Positions 1 to 5,750 of a DNA stretch of 5,750 nt are shown here, piece by piece. The position numbers and the translations under genes are program-made. Position 1 is the stretch's first letter, and every line of letters begins with the position of its first letter. This stretch comes from an uncultured Cytophagaceae bacterium (lineage in GTDB: Bacteria; Bacteroidota; Bacteroidia; Cytophagales; Spirosomataceae): the NCBI GenBank assembly GCA_903960725.1, contig CAJCBY010000296.1, forward strand, positions 1 to 5,750, given 5' to 3'. Below the pieces are notes generated by a model. That model made no database searches and was not told the DNA's origin. It saw nothing but the letters and a program-made list of their open reading frames with translations.

Positions 1-705
1 ATCATGGATGGAAAACCCATCTTTATGTCGGATCATTTGGATCGTTTTTTGAGTTCAGCTTCAAAAATGGGTTTGTCGCATAGCTATTCTAAAGAATCGC
101 TAGCTACTTTGATTAATGAGATTGCGTCGCAGTCCGTCGATCCTTGCCTGGGTGTTAAATTAGTTTTAACGGCCGGTTTCAGTTTGAATGGATTTGATCC
201 GGTAGGGGAGTCCGAATTGTATATTTTTCCGGGTGTATTCTCTTTTGCGGAGCCTACTACCGGCATGCGTTTAATGAGTCGGGAGTACAAGCGCGAAATG
301 GCGGATATCAAATCATTAAATTATGCCTTTGCTCTACGCGAAATGCCAGCGGTTCGAGCGGCAGGAGGCGATGATTTGATCTATTATACACCTGAATTTG
401 GCGTTTCAGAGTCCTCGCGCTCTAATTTGTTTTATGTCAAAGATGGGGTGATTCACACTCCTATAGACCATATTTTAGAAGGAATCACGCGTAAAAAGGT
501 GATTGAATTAGCGTCCTCCGTTTATGAAGTTCGGGTGGGTGCTTGCTCACTAGAAGATTTCATGAACGCTGATGAGGTCTTCACCACCGGAAGTACGAAG
601 CGCGTCTTGCCTATTTTCTCCATAGATGGGAAACAGATAGGAGATGGGAAAAGGGGTGAGGTGACGGAGAGGTTGTATGGGATGTTGTTAGCAAATGAAA
701 AATGA
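1..705 (+). CDS. PLP-dependent aminotransferase class IV (5' partial)
   Basis: This is the C-terminal part of a fold-type IV PLP enzyme, the family of branched-chain aminotransferase (IlvE), D-amino-acid aminotransferase and aminodeoxychorismate lyase (PabC). The frame is open from base 1. The ATG at 4 is probably internal, because the protein from there (233 residues) lacks the roughly 40 N-terminal residues that normally hold the conserved RYGDGxFE-type segment. Counting from that Met, K103 in DIKSLNY is the expected Schiff-base lysine, E136 in GVSESSRSNLF is the expected PLP pyridine-nitrogen contact, LEGITR (158-163) is the family motif, and EVFTTGSTKRVLPI (191-204) is the conserved C-terminal substrate/phosphate loop. 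All the visible catalytic residues are present, so the enzyme looks functional. It is cytoplasmic. The motifs do not separate IlvE-like from PabC-like activity, so no symbol is given. It stops at TGA 703-705, just before a palindromic repeat block. Confidence 0.9.
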   Translation: MMDGKPIFMSDHLDRFLSSASKMGLSHSYSKESLATLINEIASQSVDPCLGVKLVLTAGFSLNGFDPVGESELYIFPGVFSFAEPTTGMRLMSREYKREMADIKSLNYAFALREMPAVRAAGGDDLIYYTPEFGVSESSRSNLFYVKDGVIHTPIDHILEGITRKKVIELASSVYEVRVGACSLEDFMNADEVFTTGSTKRVLPIFSIDGKQIGDGKRGEVTERLYGMLLANEK

Positions 706-706
706 T

Positions 707-773
707 GGTAAATGGTAAGCGGTAAATGGTAAATAATCATTCATCATTGACCATTCATCATTCACCATTTATT
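707..773. repeat. Imperfect palindrome built of 14-bp-period repeats
   Basis: The left arm holds GGTAAATGGTAA twice (707-718 and 721-732), 14 bases apart. The right arm holds CATTCATCATT twice (738-748 and 752-762), also 14 bases apart. The two arms are approximate reverse complements around position 740. Pairing 707-737 with 743-773 gives by hand 22 Watson-Crick pairs, 4 G-T pairs and 5 mismatches. The block begins 1 base after the aminotransferase stop, so a transcript could fold into a long hairpin in its 3' untranslated region. No T-run follows, so a classical intrinsic terminator is not supported. It may be one copy of a dispersed intergenic repeat family, which this window alone cannot show. 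Confidence 0.75.
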
Positions 774-825
774 TCAAAGACCAAAGAACAGATTTGAACT
801 TTGAACTTTGAACTTTGGTCTTTGA
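774..825. repeat. Perfect 13-bp inverted repeat with TTTGAAC tandem loop
   Basis: TCAAAGACCAAAG (774-786) is the exact reverse complement of CTTTGGTCTTTGA (813-825), giving a 13-bp stem with a 26-base loop. The loop and inner right arm contain TTTGAAC three times in tandem (793-799, 800-806, 807-813), followed by a partial unit, TTTG. It directly abuts the preceding palindrome, so the two structures form one composite element in the gap. The bases after it (GTAGAGATAAAAGAG) have no T-tract. It could act as an RNA 3' end structure, a protein-binding site or a mobile small repeat; the sequence does not decide between these. It ends 40 bases before the next start codon. Confidence 0.75.
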
Positions 826-865
826 GTAGAGATAAAAGAGTAAAGATGTGTTTTAAATTAATTTC

Positions 866-2032
866 ATGATAGAATCGATTATAGTAGCTAGTATTTTCTT
901 TGCGCTGGTGACAGTCTATTTGCTTTTATTTCGCAAATATTCACACCAAATATATTCAGATGCCTTATTGGCACTATTTCTTATCGTATATGCACTAAAT
1001 ATTGGTTCTTATTTGATTGTTGTATTTAAATGGTTGCTGGAAGTTCCCTATTTATATAAAACGGCAGCACCGATAAGCTATTTAGCACCTCCTTTGGCCT
1101 ATTTATATGTTCGTTCCGTTTTAAAAAATGAGATTAAATTTCAGACTAAGGACTTGTGGCATTTTTTACCTGTTTTACTGATTGCCATAAATTATTTGCC
1201 AGTTTACTTCATGCCATTTGCCGAAAAAGCAGCCTTGATTAACAGGGTAGTTGAAGATCCCTTTGGAGTGCTTTATGAGAAAGATGGTTTTTTGCCTCCT
1301 TATTTTCAGCTAGCTAAGCCAATACAATGTGTAGTATATTTTATACTTCAATGGAGGCTTTTACATCTTTTTAAAAAAAATAAAATAAAATCATCTTTTA
1401 ACAAACAAACTAAATTGGTGGTTCAGTGGATTAAAGTGTTCAATGTTTTAATCTCGACCACGGTATTTTCGTTTTTACTATTAGTGGCCGTCCTTTTTGT
1501 AGGAATGAGCCAAAAAGAAGCAAATCAAGATTTTGCTCAATTCTCAATGGTTTTATTGTCTCTGAGTATATTGTATTTGAGTAGTTATTTGATCTTAAAT
1601 CCGCAGCTGTTATTTGGTTTGCCTTATGTTAAAAATAGTCCGATAAGAAGTGTAACTGATGAAGTTGAAAATACGAATGTTAAAGAAGATTTTGATGAAG
1701 AAGCAAAAGTAATTTCGGATTATTTTGACAGAGAAAAACCTTATTTAACGCCGCAGCTCACTATACGCGATGTGTCCGTTGCGGTCGATATTCCACTCCA
1801 CGAACTTTCTTTTATTTTGAATCGCTATTTTGAGCAACGATTTACAGATTATGTAAATGGTTATCGCATTAAATACGTAGTTGAAAAAATCAAAGAGGGG
1901 TATTTAAATCAGTATACACAAGAAGCTTTGGCACTTGAAGCTGGTTTTAAAACCAAGCATGGATTTTATGACGCCTTTCGAAAAGTACATTCCTGTACAC
2001 CGGCTGAATTTGCTGAAAATTACAGTATTTAG
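866..2032 (+). CDS. Membrane-anchored AraC-family transcriptional regulator
   Basis: The 388-residue protein has two parts. Residues 1-250 are very hydrophobic, with about seven likely membrane segments (near 4-22, 33-54, 67-83, 98-117, 150-167, 190-213 and 225-248). After an acidic linker (about 264-280), residues 281-388 form an AraC/XylS double helix-turn-helix domain. The first HTH lies near LTIRDVSVAVDIPLHELS (298-315). The second matches the family signature around EALALEAGFKTKHGFYDAFR (353-372), followed by CTPAEFAENY. This layout is a known Bacteroidota type: the membrane part presumably senses a signal and the C-terminus binds DNA at the inner membrane face. The ligand is unknown. 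No Shine-Dalgarno precedes the ATG, which follows an A/T-rich leader. An A8 run at 1373-1380 encodes the basic KKNKIK segment. Position suggests, but does not prove, control of the surface-protein genes that follow. Confidence 0.88.
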   Translation: MIESIIVASIFFALVTVYLLLFRKYSHQIYSDALLALFLIVYALNIGSYLIVVFKWLLEVPYLYKTAAPISYLAPPLAYLYVRSVLKNEIKFQTKDLWHFLPVLLIAINYLPVYFMPFAEKAALINRVVEDPFGVLYEKDGFLPPYFQLAKPIQCVVYFILQWRLLHLFKKNKIKSSFNKQTKLVVQWIKVFNVLISTTVFSFLLLVAVLFVGMSQKEANQDFAQFSMVLLSLSILYLSSYLILNPQLLFGLPYVKNSPIRSVTDEVENTNVKEDFDEEAKVISDYFDREKPYLTPQLTIRDVSVAVDIPLHELSFILNRYFEQRFTDYVNGYRIKYVVEKIKEGYLNQYTQEALALEAGFKTKHGFYDAFRKVHSCTPAEFAENYSI

Positions 2033-2100
2033 TCGCCAGTTTATAAGTCCCGACTAAGCTCTCTGCATTCTATTCCTCTGTTGCTAGCTTTCATATTACA

Positions 2101-2121
2101 TTTATTAATCATACTAATAAA
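2101..2121. promoter_or_regulatory. AT-rich palindrome upstream of secreted-protein gene
   Basis: TTTATTA (2101-2107) and TAATAAA (2115-2121) are a perfect 7-bp inverted repeat separated by 7 bases, ending 40 bases before the ATG at 2162. The position suits an operator or promoter-proximal element. Such AT-only palindromes arise easily by chance in AT-rich DNA, and AraC-family proteins usually bind direct repeats. I found no convincing Bacteroidota promoter (TTTG about 19 bases before TAnnTTTG) in 2033-2161. Confidence 0.2.
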
Positions 2122-2161
2122 GTTCATAAATAGGTGAGCTTTTAGAAAGATTGGTTGTTAA

Positions 2162-2668
2162 ATGAAAGTACTTTTCCTAAGCTGTTATTTACTTTTGATT
2201 CATTTGACTGGGTTCTGTCAGTCAATTTCGCCTTATACGCTTAATTCTGGTGGGGGCTTTTCAACTGGTTTAGAATGGAGTTTAGGGGAGTCTGTTTCTA
2301 TTGCGAGTTTTGTCAGTACTAGCCTTGCCTTAAATACAGGAGTGTTACAACCTCAGGCAAATTTAGTAACGGCTATTTCAGAATTTCCAGCTAAACAATT
2401 TTCGAATCAAATTCTAATAGGTCCTAATCCCGTTGTTTCCTCTGTGTATCTTGATTTAGCTTTACCTGAAGCTGGAGAACTATCCTATGCTTTGGTTAAT
2501 CTTTCGGGTGTAGAACTTTATCGGCATGAGGCAGGGTTGGTTTTTGGCAATTACTCAGCAGAGCTCATGATGGATAAATATGCTTCTGGAACCTATTTTA
2601 TCCGCTTTTTATTTAGGCCAATCTTAAGCGAAACTCGAACAGCAATATTCAAAATTATTAAACTATAA
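2162..2668 (+). CDS. Small secreted protein with T9SS C-terminal sorting domain
   Basis: The 168-residue protein starts with a Sec signal peptide (1-19, hydrophobic VLFLSCYLLLIHLTGF, likely cut before Q20). The Cys at 19 is preceded by TGF rather than a lipobox, so a lipoprotein is unlikely. Residues 20-65 form a short region containing LNSGGG, EWSLGESVSIASF and LNTGVLQPQ, a pattern recalled from many small Bacteroidota exported proteins of unknown function. Residues about 82-168 look like a type A T9SS sorting domain: IGPNPVVSSVYLDLALPEAG, then LVNLSGVELYR, then ASGTYFIRF, ending IFKIIKL. That domain normally directs export through the outer membrane by the PorU/SprA system, followed by cleavage and attachment to the surface. 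The cargo left after processing would be only about 60 residues, which is unusually small. The start is favoured by the signal peptide. The next gene begins 15 bases downstream, so the two probably form an operon. Confidence 0.8.
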   Translation: MKVLFLSCYLLLIHLTGFCQSISPYTLNSGGGFSTGLEWSLGESVSIASFVSTSLALNTGVLQPQANLVTAISEFPAKQFSNQILIGPNPVVSSVYLDLALPEAGELSYALVNLSGVELYRHEAGLVFGNYSAELMMDKYASGTYFIRFLFRPILSETRTAIFKIIKL

Positions 2669-2683
2669 GCATTTAAACTGAAG

Positions 2684-5600
2684 ATGAAATCCAAAGTTAT
2701 ACTCTCCTTTTTTCTACTATTTGTAAGTCTAAGTTCATTTGCTCAAATGGGACTTAATTTTCAAGGTGTTGCACGTAATTCAAGCAATGCAATACTAGCA
2801 AACCAGCAGGTAAATCTAAGACTCAGCATATTGCAAGGAAGTTCAACGGGTACAGCTGAGTATACTGAGACTAGAAAGGTGACAACGAACGCCCAGGGAT
2901 TATTTAATGTTGTAATTGGAGATGCAAATGCGAGTACATCAACAGGCGATTTTTCTGCTATCAGCTGGAAGAATAATCCTAAATTTTTAAAGATTGAAAT
3001 GGATCCCGCAGGAGGAACTAGTTTTACCTTATTGGGGACTACGCAATTTCAGTATGTAGCGTATGCCCATTTTGCAAATAGTGTGGATGCCGCTAATATA
3101 TCGGGCATTGTACCCCTAGAAAAAGGAGGAACGGGTGTTTCAAGCTTAAATGCTTTGAAAACATCGCTTGCCATTGAAAGTAGCCTAGCGAATAAGGTAG
3201 ATAAAATTACAGGAAAGGCTTTATCGACCAATGATTACACCACAGCGGAAAAGACAAAATTGGAAGGGATATCGGGTAAAAATACCGGTGATCAAGATTT
3301 AAGCGGGTATGCAACGACATCAGCTTTGGCATTAAAGATAAATAAAACGAAAGTAGATAGCAGTTTAGTTTTGAAAGCAACTATTTCCAAAGTAGATAGT
3401 GGTCTAGCCCTGAAAGTAGATAAGATCACGGGTAAAGGTTTATCGAGCAATGATTATACAACGGCGGAAAAGACAAAATTGGCAGGTATTACAGGGACAA
3501 ATACGGGTGATCAAGATTTAAGCGGGTATGTAACGACATCAGCTTTAGCATTAAAGGTGAATAAAACGAAATTAGATAGCAGTTTAGTTTTGAAAGCAAC
3601 CATTTCCAAAGTAGATAGTGGTCTAGCCCTGAAGGTAGATAAAATCACAGGTAAAGATTTATCCAGCAATGATTATACAACTGCGGAAAAGACAAAATTG
3701 GAAGGGATTACTGGGACAAATACCGGTGATCAAGATTTAAGCGGCTTAGCCACTAATACGGCATTGGGTTTAAAGGCGAATGCTCTAGATGTTTCTGCGG
3801 GATTAGCGTTGAAGGAAAATGTTTCTAATAAATCGATAGCAACTGATTTAGGAGGTTTATCTCCTAGCGACGAATTATACCCATCCCAAAAGGCGGTAAA
3901 GACATATATTACAGCAAATAGTTCGTCAGGTGGAATTGCAGACGGAGGTGTAAGCACGATAAAATTAGCAGACCTTGCAGTGACGGATGCGAAATTAGCT
4001 ACTGGAATTAGTAAAGCAAAAGTGGGATTAGGCGATGTGGAGAATACTGCGTTAAGCACTTGGAATGGTTCTAATCAATTAACTAATGTGGGTACAATTA
4101 CTAGTGGTGTTTGGAGTGGAACAACAATAGCTATAAGTAATGGTGGTACTGGGGCAACAAATGCTTTAAGCGCGCGCGCAAATTTAGGATTGGTTATTGG
4201 TACTAATGTGCAAGCGCCCTTAACTGCAGGAACAGATTATTTAGCACCAACAGGGAGTGCTGCTAGTTTAACAAATTTTCCAACATTTAATCAAAATACA
4301 ACTGGGAATGCAGCTACTGCAACGACGGCAAGTACCGCAACTATTGCTGGGAATATAACTGCCACAAGTAATAGCACATTAACTTCTCTACCTAATTTAA
4401 CAAGTGTTGGGATAATCAGTTCGGGCACTTGGAGTGGAACAGTCATTGATGTAGCTCATGGTGGCACAGGAACTTCAACTGTAACAGCTAATACTTTATT
4501 TGCTGGTCCAATCGGAAGTAGTGGTGCCCCAAGTTTTAGGGCCCTAAATATTACTGATATACCTGATCTTTCTTCCAAATATATTTTAAACAATACATAT
4601 CCATGGCAAATGCAGTCTGGTGATGTAACAACTACAGGAAGTGCAATTTTTGGAAAAGATATTACAGTTGCAGGTCAAAGAATTGGAATTGGGGATGCTA
4701 ATCAGGATCGATTGAATTTATTGTTTGGAAAAAAAAGTTTAGAATATTACATAAATAATCCTGATAATTCTTCTGGCACTATGAATACAGCCATTGGTCC
4801 ATATTCCCAATTAAGTACTGAACAAGGAAATAAAAATACATCATTGGGGGCTTTTTCACTTAGTTCTGGCGAATGGACAGGAGATAATAATACCGCTATT
4901 GGTGCATTCGCTTATTCTCAAAATAATTTGGCTGAAAATAAATCGTATACTTTACTGAATTCGAGTGGCAGCAAGAATAATACTTCTCTTGGCGCATATG
5001 CTTTATCTTTTCAGGAACCTACTCTAACTCGATCATATGATGAAGCAATGAATGAAAATACTGCAATTGGGGCATATGCTTTATCAGGATTTGTAATTGA
5101 TATAGATGATAGCAAAAATAATACTGCCATTGGTTATAAAGCAGGTTCAAATTTACAAGTTGGGTCAAATAATATATTTATTGGAAATAATTCGCAACCT
5201 ATTTCTACAACTGTTTCCAATCAAATCGTGATTGGAAATGCCTCCAATACCTCCTCTTATATTTATGGTGATTTAACAACTAGCGCTTTAACAACATCAG
5301 GTAGGATTTCAAAAATGGTAACAGTTACTTCTAATTACACCATATTGCCATCCGATGAAATTATATCTGCTAATTCAACCACTGCAATTAACGTTTATTT
5401 GCCATCTGCAGTTGGAATAGCTGGTAGGACTTATACAATTAAAAACATTAATACTGGTTCGGTCACAGTTCGACCCTATTTTCAATTGATTGATGCCTCA
5501 AGCACCTATGAATTAACCAACCGGTATAGCTTCGTTAAGCTTGTTAGCAATGGCACCATATGGTTAGTTATCGGATTAGATAATGTTTCTTATAGTGTAA

Positions 5601-5750
5601 GTGGGGGACTTACTCTAACTGATTTAATTAGTTCAAATGTGAAAGCAAAAACCTTTGAACTTACACAACCTAGTTCTATAAATTCCACAAGCACTACCAC
5701 CTTAGATTTATCCACTGGTAATGTGCTTCAAGTTGTATTAACTGGCACCA
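2684..5750 (+). CDS. Large exported tail-fibre/adhesin-like mosaic protein (3' partial)
   Basis: This frame stays open from the ATG at 2684 to the window end, giving 1022 whole codons with no stop. Residues 1-20 are a Sec signal peptide (SLSSFA, cut before Q21). Residues 21-132 match a Bacteroidota N-terminal domain recalled from many exported proteins: GLNFQGVARN (usually NYQAVAR), VNLRLSIL, NAQGLFNVVIGD and QYVAYAHFAN. Next come phage-tail-fibre-like segments: GGTG motifs at 148, 487 and 593; a 73-residue tandem repeat (172-354) with TTAEKTKL, NTGDQDLSG and LALK elements; and YPSQKAVKTYI (399-409). Residues 701-853 carry YadA-head-like NTAIGAYAL repeats, and 877-966 form a beta-rich module (LPSAVGIAGRTYTIKNI, then SNGTIWLVIG). 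No cysteine is visible. It is probably an outer-surface fibre, possibly trimeric. Proteins of this style often end in a T9SS domain or a peptidase S74 self-cleaving chaperone; that end is outside the window. Ligand and function are unknown. Confidence 0.88.
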   Translation, partial: MKSKVILSFFLLFVSLSSFAQMGLNFQGVARNSSNAILANQQVNLRLSILQGSSTGTAEYTETRKVTTNAQGLFNVVIGDANASTSTGDFSAISWKNNPKFLKIEMDPAGGTSFTLLGTTQFQYVAYAHFANSVDAANISGIVPLEKGGTGVSSLNALKTSLAIESSLANKVDKITGKALSTNDYTTAEKTKLEGISGKNTGDQDLSGYATTSALALKINKTKVDSSLVLKATISKVDSGLALKVDKITGKGLSSNDYTTAEKTKLAGITGTNTGDQDLSGYVTTSALALKVNKTKLDSSLVLKATISKVDSGLALKVDKITGKDLSSNDYTTAEKTKLEGITGTNTGDQDLSGLATNTALGLKANALDVSAGLALKENVSNKSIATDLGGLSPSDELYPSQKAVKTYITANSSSGGIADGGVSTIKLADLAVTDAKLATGISKAKVGLGDVENTALSTWNGSNQLTNVGTITSGVWSGTTIAISNGGTGATNALSARANLGLVIGTNVQAPLTAGTDYLAPTGSAASLTNFPTFNQNTTGNAATATTASTATIAGNITATSNSTLTSLPNLTSVGIISSGTWSGTVIDVAHGGTGTSTVTANTLFAGPIGSSGAPSFRALNITDIPDLSSKYILNNTYPWQMQSGDVTTTGSAIFGKDITVAGQRIGIGDANQDRLNLLFGKKSLEYYINNPDNSSGTMNTAIGPYSQLSTEQGNKNTSLGAFSLSSGEWTGDNNTAIGAFAYSQNNLAENKSYTLLNSSGSKNNTSLGAYALSFQEPTLTRSYDEAMNENTAIGAYALSGFVIDIDDSKNNTAIGYKAGSNLQVGSNNIFIGNNSQPISTTVSNQIVIGNASNTSSYIYGDLTTSALTTSGRISKMVTVTSNYTILPSDEIISANSTTAINVYLPSAVGIAGRTYTIKNINTGSVTVRPYFQLIDASSTYELTNRYSFVKLVSNGTIWLVIGLDNVSYSVSGGLTLTDLISSNVKAKTFELTQPSSINSTSTTTLDLSTGNVLQVVLTGT
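3107..3175 (+). other. First GGTG module of the fibre protein
   Basis: This encodes residues 142-164 of the large fibre gene (IVPLEKGGTGVSSLNALKTS). The pattern of a hydrophobic strand, a charged or polar turn, GGTG and then a short Ala/Leu-rich segment recurs in phage tail fibres and Bacteroidota surface proteins. It marks the junction between the N-terminal domain and the repeat region. Confidence 0.6.
3197..3745 (+). repeat. 219-bp in-frame tandem repeat, 2.5 copies
   Basis: The units are 3197-3415 (residues 172-244), 3416-3634 (245-317) and a partial third at 3635-3745 (318-354). Each unit starts VDKITGK and contains SNDYTTAEKTKL (TNDY in copy 1) and NTGDQDLSG. Copies 1 and 2 differ at 8 of 73 residues by hand count, and the first 37 residues of copy 3 differ from copy 2 at two. 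DNA identity is highest in the second half of the unit: 3356-3381 and 3383-3414 are exactly repeated 219 bases later. Inside the unit, LALK/LVLK elements recur every 13 residues (for example 217, 230 and 243), which suggests a fibrous stalk. The 219-bp length keeps the frame, so copy-number change would alter stalk length without breaking the gene. Confidence 0.92.
4079..4159 (+). repeat. ITSGVWSGT-GGTG module, copy A
   Basis: This encodes residues 466-492 of the fibre gene, containing ITSGVWSGTTI followed by NGGTGAT. It is paired with a diverged second copy at 4397-4477. Over 25 aligned residues (466-490 against 572-596) 16 are identical by hand count. The duplication is older than the 219-bp repeat, since the DNA has diverged. 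Confidence 0.7.
4397..4477 (+). repeat. IISSGTWSGT-GGTG module, copy B
   Basis: This encodes residues 572-598 of the fibre gene, containing IISSGTWSGTVI followed by HGGTGTS. It is the partner of the module at 4079-4159, 106 residues upstream. The conserved W, SGT and GGTG positions fit a repeated structural turn of a fibre shaft. A Thr/Ala-rich, low-complexity linker (about 539-567) lies between the two copies. Confidence 0.7.
4784..5242 (+). repeat. YadA-head-like NTAIG repeat region
   Basis: This encodes residues 701-853 of the fibre gene. Eight related motifs occur: NTAIGPYS (701), NTSLGAFSL (718), NTAIGAFAYS (736), NTSLGAYALS (766), NTAIGAYALSG (792), NTAIGYKAG (813), NIFIGNNS (830) and QIVIGNAS (847). 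They resemble the xAIG core of YadA/Hia head repeats, which form a trimeric left-handed beta-roll. The spacings are 17, 18, 30, 26, 21, 17 and 17 residues rather than the usual near-constant 14, so the intervening loops vary and are longer. The structural assignment is inferred from motif similarity. Confidence 0.65.
5312..5581 (+). other. Beta-rich module near the visible end of the fibre protein
   Basis: This encodes residues 877-966. It contains VTSNYTILPSDEIISANSTT, LPSAVGIAGRTYTIKNINTG, VTVRPY, LIDASSTYELTN and FVKLVSNGTIWLVIG. I recall similar strings in many Bacteroidota fibre-like proteins and some phage structural proteins, usually near the distal part. It probably forms a compact beta domain. 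Its role, whether receptor binding or structural cap, cannot be told from sequence alone. Confidence 0.5.

Noticed and set aside
84..311. Minus-strand open frame of 75 codons
   Set aside because: It lies wholly inside the aminotransferase, whose frame has clear family motifs, and it shows no domain or signal of its own.
522..740. Minus-strand open frame of 72 codons
   Set aside because: It overlaps the aminotransferase C-terminus, and its first residues come from the intergenic repeat block; the low-complexity start is a repeat by-product.
774..840. Rho-independent terminator for the aminotransferase
   Set aside because: The stem is strong, but no T-tract follows it on the plus strand or precedes it for the minus strand, so I call it a repeat only.
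2162..2668. Lipoprotein reading of the small secreted protein
   Set aside because: The Cys at residue 19 is preceded by Thr-Gly-Phe rather than a lipobox, and a T9SS sorting domain better explains its location.
3049..3231. Minus-strand open frame of 60 codons
   Set aside because: It is antisense to the N-terminal domain and first GGTG module of the fibre gene, with no recognisable features.
3197..3745. Possible CRISPR array or noncoding satellite
   Set aside because: The units are contiguous, 219 bp long, without spacers, and keep one coding frame; they are protein repeats.
3730..4059. Minus-strand open frame of 109 codons
   Set aside because: It is antisense to the Ala/Lys-rich part of the fibre gene, where stop codons are rare on the opposite strand; the plus frame is supported along 1022 codons.
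2684..5750. Prophage tail-fibre gene within an integrated phage
   Set aside because: The protein has a Sec signal peptide and a Bacteroidota export-type N-terminus, and the neighbours are a T9SS protein and a regulator, not phage structural genes. Phage origin of individual modules remains possible.

Overview
The window reads as chromosomal DNA of a Bacteroidota bacterium, probably of the Cytophagales/Flavobacteriia type. Evidence: a protein ending in a type IX secretion (T9SS) sorting domain, a membrane-anchored AraC regulator of the kind common in this phylum, exported proteins whose signal peptides end just before Gln, A-rich leaders without a clear Shine-Dalgarno, and AT-rich DNA. No RNA gene, transposase, CRISPR array or integrase was seen.

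Layout, all genes on the + strand. (1) 1-705: the C-terminal part of a PLP-dependent class IV aminotransferase whose start lies before the window. (2) 706-865: a gap almost filled by two back-to-back inverted repeats, each containing short tandem units. (3) 866-2032: an AraC-type regulator with about seven membrane segments and a cytoplasmic DNA-binding domain. (4) 2033-2161: a gap with one small AT-rich palindrome and no convincing promoter. (5) 2162-2668: a small secreted protein that is mostly T9SS sorting domain. (6) 2684-5750: a very large exported fibre/adhesin-like gene, open through all 1022 visible codons and cut by the window end. It is the dominant feature here.

The large protein is a mosaic: signal peptide, a Bacteroidota N-terminal domain with an NFQGVAR motif, phage-tail-fibre-like segments with three GGTG motifs, a 219-bp in-frame tandem repeat (two full copies and one partial), YadA-head-like NTAIG repeats, and a beta-rich module near the visible end. 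The T9SS protein and the fibre gene are 15 bases apart and probably co-transcribed, which suggests a cell-surface structure. The membrane AraC protein directly upstream is a candidate regulator of the pair, but no operator proves this. The aminotransferase looks unrelated metabolic context. I see an interesting surface-protein locus, not proof of a new system.
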